Below, one piece after another: positions 11,291 to 23,799 of a stretch of 64,000 nucleotides of DNA (position 1 is the first letter of the stretch; every line of letters begins with the position of its first letter). The stretch lies in assembly GCA_036346255.1 (NCBI GenBank), contig CM070625.1, positions 21,661,488 to 21,725,487 of the forward strand, written 5' to 3'. The stretch is from Ampelocalamus luodianensis (taxonomy: Eukaryota; Streptophyta; Magnoliopsida; Poales; Poaceae). Made by a program: the position numbers and the translations under genes. Below the pieces are notes generated by a model. That model was not told where the DNA came from and made no database searches. It saw only the letters and a list, made by a program, of their open reading frames with translations.

Positions 11291-12900
11291 TTGTCCCCCA
11301 AGATGGTATTTGCAAATATAAAAGCAAACCATATGCATGCATGATCCTAGATTGATCCATAAGGAAAAGAACATGCTATCAAGCTACTAGTCATGATCCT
11401 CTTAATAGTACTATTTAACCTATAATCCGATCTTCCAACCATAATTGCTAAGACGGTAAAAAGGTAAAGGTTTCTAATCTACTTGTACCTTGACTTTGAT
11501 CCAATTTGATCTTGCACGACATCCTTTATCATGTAGCTTCACGATCATTCTTACCATTTGGACTTAATCTTACAAATATTCAACAAACACATTAGTCCAA
11601 TTATCACATATTATCATAAATTACCAAAACCAATTTTTAAGGGGCCTAGATGCTTTTCAGGGGTTCCGTCCCATGCTGCATGGTGTTGATGGCCGCCAAC
11701 AACCAGTATTGTGGTCTGTGATAAGGCATACATTGCGCCTGTCTCCCACCACTAGCCTCTTCACGTCACTAGGAACCACAACCAACTAGATGTGTTCTCG
11801 CCCCACAATTGCAAATGCTCACCGGAGAGGTTGGTCATTCGCATCGACCGCCACCGCGGTAAGAATGGTGCACTTGTATCTCTCCGTGAGGAAAGTACCA
11901 TCTATCGTGAGCACAAGACGACAAAACTTAAAGCCCCGAACGGCCTAGGTGAAAGCGTAACACCCGATCCAAATGAAGCGCTTGGGCCCTCGTCAAAGAT
12001 CCTCACTCTCAAGCTTGTTTATATACGTGTCGGGGTTTAATTCGATAATCTGGTCAAGCAATCTCGGCACAAGGTTGTATGCCTCTTCGTATGTCCCGTA
12101 CATAGACTTGATGACCTTCTGCTTGGCTCGTTGGGCCTTACTATAGCTGACTGGATAACCAACCAGATTGGTGACTTTCGACATCAGCATCTTGGGGGAG
12201 ACGAATACGTCCATCGCAACTAGATGCCTGATGAGGCTTGCAACATATGCGGAAGTTACATTCTGATGCTACCGCAGGGGCTCGCTAAGCTCACAAGTAT
12301 GGTCGACCAACGCCTTGACCCCGAAGACCGAGCCGCAGATCTTTGCTCGTTGAGCGCTAACCTTGCCAGGGCAGCCTTCCACTACGTACTTCACTGCGTA
12401 ATGTCCTGGGTTGGACTGGTGCACTCGGTACACACGGTTGATGGACAAGACGTACCGTGCTATAGCTTGTTGCACGGCTGTCTTGCTAGGGAAGTGCTGC
12501 CCAACTAAAAGGGTGTCAGCATCAAACCCCCACTGGGAGCCTTCTTCTTGCAACAGTATGAGTGAACGAACCGAGATATCACCAAGTCTCGATGCCACGT
12601 AAGGCACCACCGGCGACACAATTCCTGGTTGGACTACTAGATCTTTGCTCGTCCTCATCGCTACCATCCGAGCTCGAGCGGCGCCCTCATCTGACTCAAA
12701 CCGAGAGGCTAGTCCGGTAGATACTCATGGAAGTCAATGCGGGCGACCACCACAATTTCGCCCCCTCATTTCACACAAAATTATGCATGGGTCTTCCCTC
12801 CGAGACAACACATTCCATGTTACCGTCTTCAAGCTCAGGCTGCGCTTGTCCGCTTGTAGAGGCCCTAACATCATTAAGGTTTTCTAGCGCCGCAATCTAA

Positions 12901-13319
12901 ATCCATGTACACTATCGCCCCAGTAAATGGCCACATCGAGCTAGGAGGCAATCTGCATGTACTGGCTCCATGCTACGCTTCTAGTCACCTTGACAAGCTC
13001 CCACGCGACATTCGTGCAGGTGATTCCCTTGATCACAAGTTTCTTCGTCGTTGCTTCCGGACGAACTCCTCTCGATGCGACTTGAAGCTCGTGGAATATT
13101 CATCGACGAGCCCTCCGCCTAGACCACCTTGTCTCGGTATCTCGATAGGTCCAACCCATCGGGTCCAGCCCGTACGAGATCATTGCCATAAAACACTACC
13201 AAGTCTTCCATGTTTGAACTTACCTAAAGACACAACAACCCCATTCGTGATACGCGATGTGACAAACAATGATGACAAATTGCATCCAAGTGATCGATTA
13301 CATATGTGTAATTAAATAC
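12901..13319. other. flank of MULE transposase, unassigned
   Basis: Sequence before the recognisable MULE N-terminal region on the minus strand. It has scattered open frames but no motif I can identify. It may be the first exon or 5' flank of the element. Confidence 0.3.
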
Positions 13320-13860
13320 AAATACTTAATTAATTACCAAAGAATTTGAGTACTCCTCAAAAATTAATTACGAGTAATTCATTACTACCGTATGTATCAC
13401 TATTGAACATGTTCATTACCACTTAATAACTTACGACTATCTATTTTGCACTAAATTACTTATGCCTAACTAAATGCTAGTAAATAGATTACGACTGATT
13501 AATTACCACTAAATAAATTTTGAGTAGTTAATTTCCACTAATAACTACGACTACTTATTTACCACTAAACTAACTACGACTAATTAATCACCACTAAACT
13601 AACTAATTATGACTGATTAATTACCACTAAATGAATTACGAGTAGCGCAAACCACAAATTTAATATGCCGTACTGATAACCACTAAACTAATTACGACTA
13701 ATTAATTATGACTAAACTAATTAATTATCACAAAACTAACTAATTATGACTATTTAATTACCACTAAACTAACTAATTATGACTAAATAATTACCACTAA
13801 ACTATTTAATTACGACTAGCTGGCTAAGACTGATTAACTATGACTACGGTAATAACGACA
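13320..13860. repeat. AT-rich degenerate minisatellite
   Basis: Roughly 25-35 base units built from ACTAATTAATTACCACTAAA and TAATTATGACTA words repeat with many substitutions. No coding potential. Confidence 0.8.
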
Positions 13861-13869
13861 AAAGCATCT

Positions 13870-14670
13870 GACAAATTACTTGCCCTTCGGAGGGAAAGCG
13901 ATAAAAAAGGACGAACGACGAGCAATGAGAAGTAAGCAAATGCTTAATCTCCAAAAAAAATTAATTATGTTACATTCTCTAAGTTCTCGACGAGCGCCAG
14001 AACGAGAAACGAAACACAATTGAGATAAGCGGCGAGCGATCGCGAGACCGGTATTTATAGCCAAGCGAAAGAAGAGCCGCTACGTTGGCGTCGGGAATTC
14101 CGGATGCGTTGTCTACACGTAGCACTACGGGTAAGGGGGACAGCCGCAACGGGGCGACAAATGTGCGGAGGAGGGAGAACGGGCGGTGGGAAAGGTGGCC
14201 ACCGCACGATGGTTGTGCGGATCCTCCTCTGAACGAACGACAGGTGGACTGGATACCCGTGGTTTTTTTATTCTCTGGAGAACCGGACCGGTGTTTTCGG
14301 GATTTTTTAGGCTATTACATGGACCACCGCACGGTGGCCGTGTAGGAGGGGGAAGGAGAGGGCTGGCTGGAGGGGAGGGTCGTGTGTGCGGGAGGGGGAG
14401 GGGATGGTGCGTGGCGGGTGCGGCGCCACCGCACGCCTTTGTCCGTGGCGGAGGTGCCAGACCGCAAGGTGGCTGTGCGGGAGGGGCCACCGCATGGTGG
14501 CCATGTGGGAGGAGGGCACGTGGCGGTAGAGGAGGACGTGTCGCATGGTCACCGTGCGGCAGGGCGCTATTTTTGCAAAAAAAAAAAAACGGTGATAGTC
14601 ATTCTTGTAAATACGGGGCGGAAATACGCCAATACGGCAAAAAATTCTATACTTCCCTACCAAGTATGAG
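13870..14670. repeat. GC-rich dyad-rich repeat related to the 48 kb foldback
   Basis: Words of the form CACCGCACGGTGGCCGTG recur near 14200, 14322, 14487 and 14541. The right end (GCAAAA, then GTCATTCTTGTAAATAC) resembles the right arm of the foldback element near 48.7 kb (GGTCATTTTTGTAAACAC). Only part of the inverted structure is evident, so this looks like a diverged or partial copy. The long open frames on both strands are composition artefacts. Confidence 0.5.
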
Positions 14671-15360
14671 GCAGTATAATTCTCTTGTAGTTAAAATTGT
14701 ATTTTTGCATGATTCTTCGAAGGGCAGTTAAGATCAAACTCTAATGAGCAATATTCTCTCCTTTCACCGCCACCGAGTTGCAACCAGCAACCCTAACCCC
14801 ATCGCAAACATGTTGAGCTGCGCAATATTCCATTGGCTGGTAAAATAATCGCACAAACTTTGAATCAAATCAGCCCCATATTAAAGATTTAGTTCTGCGT
14901 GATGAATTGGGTGAGGATTTGCATGCTAATCTAGTTATGCGGCTTGTTTCATTCAAAAACTTGAGATCGACATGAACAAATTAAGTGATGGAGGTCGGCC
15001 ACGATCGATATCGCGATGAGGTTCCAATGGCGCCGAGATCGGCCGCCGACGCCAGAAAGTTCATTCGATGGAAGCTTTAATTGGTGAATGCTACTGGGAA
15101 CTTATTAGTTTAGGTTAATTAACTCATTCGTATCCATAATACTCTTCAGAAAATAATTTAGAATTAGGAAAATATTGTCTATATTACCCCTTGAAAGGCC
15201 ATGATTAGATCTGATCTATACTTCTAGCAACTAAGATAGTAAAATGCACCGTAAAAATTCTTTAATATGAACCATTAGATAAGAAAGAATAAACGGTCCA
15301 TATTGAATCGAGTGTACGGTACAGGAGCTCAATCTTCAATATTAGCTTCTAAATTAGTTG
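14671..15360. other. no feature recognised
   Basis: Moderately AT-rich sequence with no long frame and no similarity I recognise. It lies downstream of the F-box-associated fragment and may be host-derived. Confidence 0.4.
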
Positions 15361-15934
15361 TTACCATGAAACTCTCCCATCCAGCATCCAGCAGGGTGTG
15401 TACGGAAAAGACGCTTCGATGTATTGGATCATATCATATTGTGGGAAGAAGTTACCCAAGTATTGAATCTTCGAGCTTTTTAAATGATAGGCCACTCCTC
15501 TCTCTAATGATTCATCAAATAAGATAATTTCTCTGAAAGGACGAAATCCAAGGAAAGAAATATTTATATGGAAGCGCTTTTGAATCATATCTTTGGAGTT
15601 GAGAACATTATCATCGTTGGAGTCCCATTCGAATTCCCCTTCCACTAATGCTTCGCTGTCATAATCTTCATTGTATTTAACATCTTGGTGTTTCCGAGAA
15701 CAGAAATCGTGCCTAACATTCCGTAAGGTCCAGGGTCCATTACTGTATTTATCATAGTTCCAGCGTGTCAGCTCGAGGTTTCTACAATGCTTCAACACCC
15801 ACTCCATTTGGCCACACGATTCGTTAAGGATCTAAACCTGAAGTTGGCACCGATCATGAACTAATGTTGAATAAACTCCCTTCTCTGATTTTTCCAGATA
15901 AAATTTTTGGATATTTTCACGCTCCACTACCTAT
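15361..15934 (-). pseudogene. F-box-associated domain fragment
   Basis: The longest open part is 148 residues (15807-15361), containing MEWVLKHC, a DNVLNS stretch and a C-terminal IEASFPYTPCWM. The frame extends upstream (YLEKSEKGVYSTLVHDRCQ, about 15905-15850) through one in-frame TAG where related proteins usually have a Trp. WVLKH and ASFPYTPCW are typical of the C-terminal associated domain of a large grass F-box family, whose members act in SCF ubiquitin ligases. The F-box itself is absent; upstream lie a short unassigned spacer and the LINE-split MITE. I read it as a broken host gene 3' exon. The family call rests on motif recognition only. Confidence 0.6.
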
Positions 15935-16258
15935 GGGTGGTTTAATTACTCGGTACTTGTCATTTGACAAAGATATTATGCAAAAATCAAATCATTGAAA
16001 CACATGTTAATGAATCGTATAATTGAATAATCTTTTTGTAAAAAAAAAAATCAAAATAAAATAACGATGCTTAAGTGTGAGCAGCCACCTCGTAACAAAA
16101 TTATTTTGTCAATGCACATAAAGTGCTACTCGCCTAGACGGCATAGCGCTGCTGGCCTCGTTCAGCCAACCGCATGTCACTGACAGTCTCGGCAGCCTTC
16201 TCTTCCCGAACAAAGGACCTCTCCTCCCATAGTCCTATCGTTGATGAGAAGGACCTCA
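15935..16258. other. spacer, nothing recognised
   Basis: AT-rich to mixed sequence between the F-box-associated fragment and the MITE. Upstream exons of the F-box gene are not visible here. Confidence 0.4.
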
Positions 16259-16583
16259 GGACTTGTTTGGAAAGTCTATTCCCAATTGGGATTTAACCGA
16301 CTCATTAGAGCTGTTTGACCGCCACGCCAACCCTCTCGCATCCCTCTCGCGCCACTCGCCACTCCGGCGGCGGCGGCCACTCTCGCGTCCCTCTCGCGCC
16401 GCTCGCCACTCTGGCGGCGGCGGCCTCTCTCAGCCCGCTTGCCTACTTCCCAGCCACAACCTTCCTCTCGGCGCTGCCTCTCCCAGCGCGCCCTCTCCCC
16501 GGCCGCCTCTGTGTTTCTTCCTCCCTGCCTCCATCCTTCTCCTCGGCGCTGCCAGTCCCTCCGGCGCCGGCGTTCTTAACCCG

Positions 16584-19021
16584 ATGAGTTCGTCCTCTCA
16601 AAACCTAGACTTCAGGGCAGCTGTCACGGGCAAGATGTCCGAGAAGGAGCGTAGATGGATGGAATCGCTGCTTTCCAGCCCAGGCTCGGTTGGATCCCGC
16701 TGCCGTGTGTCGCCGGCCAGGTCGTCTTCTTCAAACCCGCCTGCTCTCAGGCTCCGGTCGCCGAGCCCTTCTAGGCTTCTGGTGGTCGAGCCCGGTCGTT
16801 GTGGGGCGCAGGGCTTGTCGGCAGAAGCTAGGGGCAAGTCGGTGCGCTTCCTCGACGGCGGGCTTCTGCCGTGCAAGGGTGCTGCGCCTCCGCCGGTGAG
16901 TGCTGTCGGCGCAGCCAAACCGTCTGGAGACGGCATTTGGCATGAAGTCCGTCGGCGGCGCTCGTGGCACAGGAGTTCTCAACCTCGGAGGCGGCTGGTC
17001 GCTGGATCTCGGCCGGTCCCGAGGGACCTGCAAGGCCTTTGCTTTAACTGCTTCGCCGGCAACCATGTTGCGGCCGTTTGCAGGAACCACACTCGTTGCT
17101 TTCGCTGCAAAGAAGTGGGGCACACGTCGGTGCACTGCAAGAGATCTTCTAACAAAGGTCTGGCATGTGCTCCACCCGTTGTCGACTTGCGGGCTTCGCA
17201 GCCGATCGCGGTAGGTCGCCCAACAAACCGTTTTCGCGGTCGTCTCCGCCTCGCGGCTCGGTCGTTAGCCTCCATGCTACGCCGCCGGACTCAAAAGCAA
17301 AGCACACCTTCTCAGGTTTGCTCGTTCCCGGTCATCACAAGTCGTCCCATCTCTGGGGGCGGTAATTGCCCTCTTTCACATCTTTACGGGGACGTCGATG
17401 ATGTGTTCCCCCGAAGGACTCTCTCTCGCAGCCCGGCCAAGGAGGCATGCGTCGTTCCGTTCTCCCTGGCAATGCGTGAAATGGAGCTTTGTCTGGAGCG
17501 AGCCTTAATATTCTGTGTTGGGGGATCAAGGCCTCAAGTCTCTCCTCAAGAGGTCGCGCAAGCTTTGCTGGCTGAAAGGGACTTGCCGCAAGACAGCTTC
17601 GTCATTCACCCCTACTTCCCGGAAAATTTCTTGGTGGTCTTCAACACCCTCTCAACCAAAGATCGAGTTCTTCGTCGCGGCACCATCAGGACGTCCGAAT
17701 TCCTTCTCCTGGCTCGGCCTTGGTCGCGTTTGGCTCAAGCAGTTAGCCAACCTCTTCGGTTCAGAGTTAAGCTCAGCTTAGAGGGTCTGCCTCTACATGC
17801 TTGGAGTCTGGCTGCGGCTTCAGCCATTCTTTCTCCTTCTTGTTGGATTGAGGCTTTCGACGAATCTTCTACTTCGCGTGCCGACCTGTCGGCGTTCCGA
17901 ATGGTCGCTTGGTCTCTAAACCCTAGCTTGATCCCGAAAGAGAAGGAGGTGTCCATCGCCGAACCGGACTTCCTTCCGGATGGCTCCATCCTTGACCACG
18001 GGACGCAAGTGTTCTCGAGGCCGACTGCTTCCAGGGAGGTGCAGGAGGCATTGCGTTACAACATCATCATTCATATCCTTGAGGTTGAAGACTTCTCTTC
18101 TTCAGCAGAGCAGTATCTCCCTTTTGCTTCTTCCAGCGATGATTCGGGCTTTGGTGGCCTCTCGCGTGATAGCCCAGATGAGTCTGGTCCTCGTCGTCAT
18201 CTGTTTCGCACAACACCAGGCATGGTGGATGGCTCTGAGCGGACCACCGGTGGTCGGGAAGACAGCCGCGGCGGCGGCCGCAATCACGTGATTTGCTCTG
18301 CTTTGTCTTGGAAGCTGCCTCCTTTGTCCTTAGTAGACTCCAGGGGTGGCAGGGGTTTTGGTTCCTCGGGCCAGGTTTTTCGCGGCAATGGTCGCGTGTT
18401 GAAGAAGCTCTCCAGCCCCGTCAGGCCTTTGGCTCGTGAAGCTGCCAAGTCTACTAGCTGCTTGCCATTTTCAGGGTCTGCTGGTGTCGTGTGTAGACCG
18501 GTTATTAGAAAGTTGGCTTTAAATGCTGCCGTTTTGCCTTTTAGTCCTCAGCAGGACCATCTTGTGCGTTGCGTTGAGTCTCCACTGGCTGCCCCTTTAG
18601 CCAAAGCAAAAGTGTTGTCCTATCCATCTGCTCCCACCGAGCTATCTGCTAGAGAGGCTGAATTTTTTTCAATTTAACCCTTTTTTCGTTAAAACTCCAC
18701 ATTTATACCCCTGCTCGTCTTATTTCGATTTTGGACCCGGGTGGCGCAGTGACTCACGGCGAGCCTAACTACAGCTTCGGCGCCATGACTCATGGCGCCG
18801 AGGTACCGCACTGCCACCGTGGCGGCGGCGTGAGTCATGCTGCGTGGCGGTACCTCGGCGCCATGAGTCATGGCGCTGAGTATGTTATCTCTGCCGTGAG
18901 TCATGGCGCGCTTCCGGGTCCAAAATCGAAAATAAGACGAAAGGTGGTAAAATGGAGTTTTAACGTGAAAAAGGTTAAATTGAAAAATACGGCTAGAGAG
19001 GCTCCCGCCGTATACCGCTAG
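16584..19021 (+). pseudogene. LINE ORF1 (gag-like RNA-binding protein), cut by a MITE
   Basis: ORF1 protein packages LINE RNA. I chose the ATG at 16584 (MSSSSQNLDF) because the earlier in-frame ATG at 16263 lies outside the LINE, in the MITE. Two CX2CX4HX4C knuckles (CFNCFAGNHVAAVC and CFRCKEVGHTSVHC) are encoded at about 17038-17145. A DUF4283-like region follows (about 17470-17980, with ALIFCVGG, LLLARPWSRLA and LEGLPLHAW). In the present sequence the frame ends at 18677 inside the MITE at 18660-18991. The bases after the second TSD copy continue the same frame for a few codons to TAG at 19021, so the original ORF1 was about 697 residues and ended there. Confidence 0.8.
18660..18991. mobile_element. 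MITE (about 332 bp) inserted in LINE ORF1
   Basis: Terminal inverted repeats run from the ends inward (about 18660-18720 and 18930-18990), sharing TTTTTCAATTTAACC at the tips, GTTAAAACTCCA, and TCGATTTTGGACCCGG further in. The direct repeat GCTAGAGAGGCT flanks it (18648-18659 and 18992-19003), consistent with a Mutator-like TSD of about 9-12 bp. The centre is GC-rich and contains five TGASTCA sites, including the near-perfect palindrome GGCGCCATGACTCATGGCGCC (centre base unpaired). It postdates the LINE. Confidence 0.85.
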
Positions 19022-20182
19022 AGTGGCGGCTAGCCTTCAAAAGGCTATCTCTGGGCGTCGGTCTTTCATCGCAACCCATTTCACATACGTCGGCGGGTCC
19101 ATCCGGTCGCATGTGCGATGCCGCTCAGCGGTGCACGCTCTCCTTCCGGTCTCGGATGGAGTGCGGAGGGTCTCCTATCGGGTTCATCAGCCCATGTGGA
19201 TGCTCGACGGCTAAGGACCTCTCCTCGCACGGCAAAAAGGTGGCTGGGGTTGATGTAGTTAAGTCTGCAGTCGGCCCTTCCGAGGTGTTTGAGGAGGTTG
19301 CAGGTGTAACTCCTTCCTTCGGGTTCCAAGACGAAGGCGGCGAGGCAGACGTTGCTCGCGTTCACCTCGGTGAATTTCGTGTGCTACTGCCGCTTACTCC
19401 AGTGGTCGCTCTGAGCATTAGCATTCTGGAAGGTAGTCCACTCCCGGTGGATGCTATTCCCGAATCAGCACCTTCGGTATTGTCCCAGAGACGGCGGTGC
19501 GGAGCGATTTCGTCGCGGTCAAGTAGTCGCTCCAAGCATTCTTGAAAGCGATCCGCTCCGATGCGTGTTCTCACGCACACAACCGTGGATGCCGTGTGCA
19601 CGAATCAAGAAATGTGCGCCGCCCAAGAAGACGTGGGAAGCGATGGAGCGTGCGGTCAAGTGGTGCGCTCCGTGCATAAGCCTTGTTGAAAGCGATCGCC
19701 TTCCGGCGGTGCTTCGCAGCGCATAGCGGTGAATCGTGCGAACCAAGAGGCGGCCGGCGTCCAAGACGCACGGCGGTGTGGAAGCTTCGGGGCCTCTAAC
19801 CTAGCCCTAGGGCTTTGCCGCTCCTCAGGCGCGGTTGCTCGGTCGGCGAATCCAAGTTCGGGCTTACTCGCGTAGGGCCAAGTGCAAGCTGCGGGTTTCG
19901 GTTCTTCAGCGCCTAACATGCGTAGCCTTCACAAAGAGCTCATCCATCACCTGCTACTCCGTGACGCAATAAAAGATTAGCGGCCGGTGTCTAAAAATGT
20001 GCGTGCGAGAGCGGGCACAACTTTAGGCTGGAAGGTTGGGCCTTAATCTCACCAAATGATTTGGACAATGAAGAGGTATTTCAAGACTTCGTAAAGTTAT
20101 TTGACAAGCCTCTTTCGAAAGACCACATAGCCGCTTTGGCGGCACTCTTTCTGATAACGATCGGAGACTCTTCCTAGCGACC
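19022..20182 (+). other. LINE inter-ORF region
   Basis: About 1.15 kb between ORF1 and ORF2. Several short frames are present, none with a recognisable domain. Words around TGAAAGCGATC-GC-TCCG recur near 19540 and 19690. It is unusually long for an inter-ORF spacer, so part of it may be decayed coding sequence. Confidence 0.5.
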
Positions 20183-23100
20183 TTGGCGGTAAGGCGATGG
20201 TTGCCGAGGCCTCTTCAACCACGTTTGCCATCTCGAGCTATGTCGCGCGGGTCGTTGGTCGCTTCTTCACGCCTATGGATGCTTGCAATGTTAACTTCTC
20301 ACCGGAATGTTAGAGGATTAAACATGAGAGCCAAGAGACATGTAGTAAGAGAAACCATGGTAGCCATAGCGTCGGTCACTTGTATCCAAGAGACTAAGCT
20401 AACTGTAATTGATTTGCCTCTTGTAAAAGAAACCCTTGGAACCTCGTTTGATAGGTTCGTCTATTTGCCGTCGTCTCAGTCTAGAGGTGGTATCCTTCTA
20501 GCTTGGATCTCTAGTAAGGTCGATTGTACTGCTTACGATGTAAGAGTACATTCCATTCTGATCGAGGTGTCCTTACCGCGGCTATCTCTCCCGGCTCACG
20601 CCAGTTATGGCCCCTACCAAGACTCTCTCAAACCAGCGTTTTTGCAAGAGCTCCGTGATATCCACAGTTCTAGACAAGGTCCTTGGATTATTCTCGGAGA
20701 TTTTAATCTCATTTTGCAAGCCAGTGATAAGAACAATATTCGCTTGAACAGGCGTCAAATGGGCAGTTTTCGTCATGTGGTTGATGATCTAGAGCTTAAG
20801 GAAGTCCACCTGAATGGTAGATCGTTCACGTGGACGAGTGCACGGGAGAGACCCACGCTGGAGCGTATCGACCGAGTTTTTCTTTCGTCGGATTGGGATC
20901 TGCAGTTTCGGTTCGTTTGCTTGAGCTCTACCTTCCCGACCTCGACCCTTGCCCTCGCTATTCTCCACGCCCGTCTTCCGGACCCAAGAAATGTTTTCGT
21001 TTTGAGAAGTTTTGGACGAGAATGGAAGGGTTTCATGATACGGTCGCCTCAGCCTGGAATTGTGATAGACGGTCGCCTGACCCTCTACGTCGTCTCCATC
21101 AGCTCCTCGCTTCAACTGGGCAAGCCTTGCAGAGATGGAGCCAGCGTGAATGTGGTAGCGTTCGCCAGCAGATTGCTTTGTCCAAAGAACTGGTTGGTCG
21201 GTTGGATGTGGCGGAGGAGATTAGGCAACTTTCTCCTTGGGAGAGGTGGCTTAGATTGGCGCTCAAGAAGAGGTTGTTAGGTCTTTGTTCCTTTGAACGG
21301 ACTATTGCGCGCCAAAGGTCGCGTATCAGGTGGTTATGCGAAGGAGATGCAAACACTCGCTACTTCCATCTGCATGCAAACCAGTGTAGACGTCGTAATT
21401 ACATCTCTTGTTTAAAGGTGTCGGATGCTCGGGTGCACTCTCAGGCCGGGCTAGAGGAGGCCTTCTATGATCATTTCGTGAATATCATGGGAACTCCGAT
21501 TGAGTGTGAGCATTCCTTGGACTTGAGCTACCTTGATATGGCTACCTATGATTTAAGGGCTTTAGATGCTGATTTCTCTGAGGCTGAGGTTTGGGATGTG
21601 ATTAAGTGCATGCCCGCAGAGAAGGCGCCAGGGCCTGATGGCTTCTCGGGTCTGTTCTATCAATGTTGTTGGTCGATCATCAAGCATGATTTAATGGCAG
21701 CATTTCATGCCGTTAGTCGCCTAGCTGGAAAGAGTTTCCACCTGCTCAACAAAGCTTTGTTAACGCTGATACCCAAAAAGCAAGCACCACTGGAAGCGCG
21801 AGACTACCGGCCTATTAGCCCCCTTCACAGCTTTGCCAAGATTTCTCTAAAGTCCTTGCTCGAAGATTATCTCCAGAATTGCCAAAGCTTGTGGCTGCCA
21901 ACCAGTCTGCTTTCACCAAAGGTCGTTCGATTCAAGATAACTTCTTCTTGGTCAAACACTCAGTTCGTTCGCTGCACCAGACGAAGCAATCAACTTTTCT
22001 GTTCAAATTAGATATTGCTCAAGCTTTTGACTCTTTGTCCTGGCCTTTTCTGTTGGAAATTCTGCGGCACAAGGGCTTTGGCCCAAGGTGGTGTTCCTGA
22101 CTAGTATAATGTTTATGTCTGCCTCCACCAGAATTCTAGTCAACGGGCAGCCTGGAAGGCCAGTTTGGCATGGTCGCGGGTTGCGTCAAGGAGATCCACT
22201 CTCTCCGATGTTGTTCATCATTGCCATGGACGCACTCAACAGCTTGATCCTCACTGCAGAAAAAGAATCTTTGCTCCATCCGATTGGAGGGCGCCGTGGT
22301 CTACCCCATCGGCTCTCATTGTATGCGGATGATGCGGTCCTATTCTTAACTCCTGTGCGTGAAGATCTTTTAGCCATCAAGGAAATTCTTAAACTTTTGG
22401 TGAGGCTTGAGTGCGCACCAACATGTACAAGAGCTCCTTCTCTCCAATCGCTTGCAATGATCAATGCCATTTCGTCAAAGATTATTTGCAATGTAACATC
22501 AGCCGCTTTTCCTTGCAAATACCTTGGTTTGCCTCTTTCTTTGCGGAAGCCGTCACGTGTGGATTTCCAACCTCTAGTGGATAAGGTCGCTAACCGTCTA
22601 CAAGCACAGCAAGCGGATTGCTTTCTCAAGGGGCGCTTGATTACGTTAAGGCGGTTTGTCATCTATGGCGCTTTATAATTTTATGGCCCTGGACCCTCCG
22701 CGTTCGGTAATAAAAGAAATTGATAAGTTGCGCCGAGCGTTTCTTTGGAAAGGATCACAACATGTTTCAGGAGGTAATTGCTTGGTGGCTTGGCCGGTGG
22801 TTTGTCATCCCTTACACTTGGGAGGCCTCGGGGTGCACAACTTAAGTGTGTTAGGGCAGGCCATGCGCATCCGCTGGCTATGGCTGCAGAGATCGTGGAA
22901 TGCTCGTCCTTGGGGAAGGTTGCAATTTCAGCCTACCCGTGAGGAGTATGATTTGTTTAAGGCCTCTATCGTGGTCAATGTGGGCAACGGTGAGAATGCA
23001 TTGTTCTGGGAAGATCGCTGGCTGAATGGTTGCTCAATTCAAGGATTCGCGTCGTCCATCGTCGGATGGTCTTTCCTTCGATTCGAAGAAACGAATCGAT

Positions 23101-23799
23101 GATCTGAGCCCTCACCAATGATGATTGGATTTTGGACATCCAGGGTCAGCCAGGCGCCCAAGCGGTCGAGGAGGTTATGCAGCTGGGCAATAGGTTGCAA
23201 CAAATTCGTCTTGCTCCGGAGGAGATCGATTCAGTCTGTTGGCGATGGGACTCCTCAGGTCTTTACTCTGCTAAGTCGGCGTATGGGGCTTTCTTCACAG
23301 GTTCGACACGGTTTCCTTGTGTTGAGGCCATCTGGAAAGCTAGGACGCCTCTAAAATGCAAAGTCTTCATGTGGCTAGCTATTAGGAGGCGGTGTTGGAC
23401 AGACGCTTTGGCGTCCGCGGACTGCAAAATCAGGGAGCTTGCGTTTTTTGCAGGCTCCACGAAGAGACCATTGACCATCTTCTGGTTGGCTGTGCGGTAA
23501 CTGCGCAAGTTTGGGCTCGCTTTACAGTTCAGACGGGCTCTCGGTGCCCGGTGCCTAGCGGGCAACAATCACTTCAAGACCATTGGTTGGCTGCTCTGCA
23601 TTCTCAACCAAGGAGGCACAGAAAGGAAATAGATGAGTGTATCATTCTCGTTTCTTGGATGCTTTGGAAGGAGCGCAATCAAAGGATCTTCAACAACTTG
23701 GTCAGTTCTAGTGAACAGATTCTTCAGCTCGCTCTCCAAGAGCATCAACTTTGGCGTTTGTCAGTTGCGCTTCGTCGGGTCGCGGCCTCGGAAGAGTAG
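20183..23799 (+). pseudogene. LINE ORF2: endonuclease-reverse transcriptase, frameshifted
   Basis: ORF2 nicks target DNA and copies the LINE RNA. Endonuclease motifs: NVRGLN (about 20310), CIQETKL (20390), GDFNLIL (20700) and ERIDRVF (20865). The usual S-D-H motif is replaced after a frameshift near 20930. Reverse transcriptase: EKAPGPDGF (about 21620), LIPKK (21765), QSAFTKGRSIQDNFF (21900), FKLDIAQAFDSL (22000), RGLRQGDPLSP (22170) and LYADDAVLFL (22320), with the catalytic ADD intact. The C-terminal zf-RVT-like region (WKARTPLKCKVFMWL) is at about 23330. The frame changes near 20930, 21875, 22090, 22680 and 23100 at least, so no complete protein can be made. Confidence 0.92.

Larger units (their letters stand above)
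10166..11659 (-). mobile_element. solo LTR F (1494 bp) with TSD GGGGT
   Basis: On the plus strand it begins TGTAGGATCAAGG and ends GCCTAGATGCTTTTCA, and is flanked by GGGGT on both sides (10161-10165 and 11660-11664). This proves the boundaries and shows one complete LTR with no internal region. TATAAATAC reads on the minus strand near 10790, so the LTR is probably oriented leftwards. The AACCGACTAGAGGGGTGAATAGG stretch near its left end resembles the same place in LTR I. It interrupts the MULE transposase between its second and third catalytic acids. Five perfect dyads lie in its U3-like part. Confidence 0.93.
9591..12900 (-). pseudogene. MuDR-type MULE transposase, degenerate, split by solo LTR F
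   Basis: Remains of a DDE transposase of Mutator-like elements, read from about 12.9 kb leftwards. The N-terminal MuDR-type region spans about 12670-12270. The block with YSKAQRAKQKVIKSMYGTYE and NLVPRLL is at about 12170-12030. The catalytic domain then shows TIDGTFLTERYKC (first Asp near 11901) with a downstream ENTSSWLWFL, LITDHN (second Asp near 11715), RWCMRHLASNLFTRFRD near 10125 beyond the LTR, and NMCEVYNSVLKG (Glu near 9830), ending in HDIRVTDDLGRKCEIEL near 9600. A C-terminal SWIM zinc finger is not convincing. Several in-frame stops, frameshifts and LTR F make it non-functional, although all three catalytic acids are still readable. Terminal inverted repeats were not found. Confidence 0.85.

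Noticed and set aside
14085..14731. Frames of 86-181 residues rich in Gly/Arg
   Set aside because: They come from the dyad-rich GC repeat related to the foldback near 48 kb.
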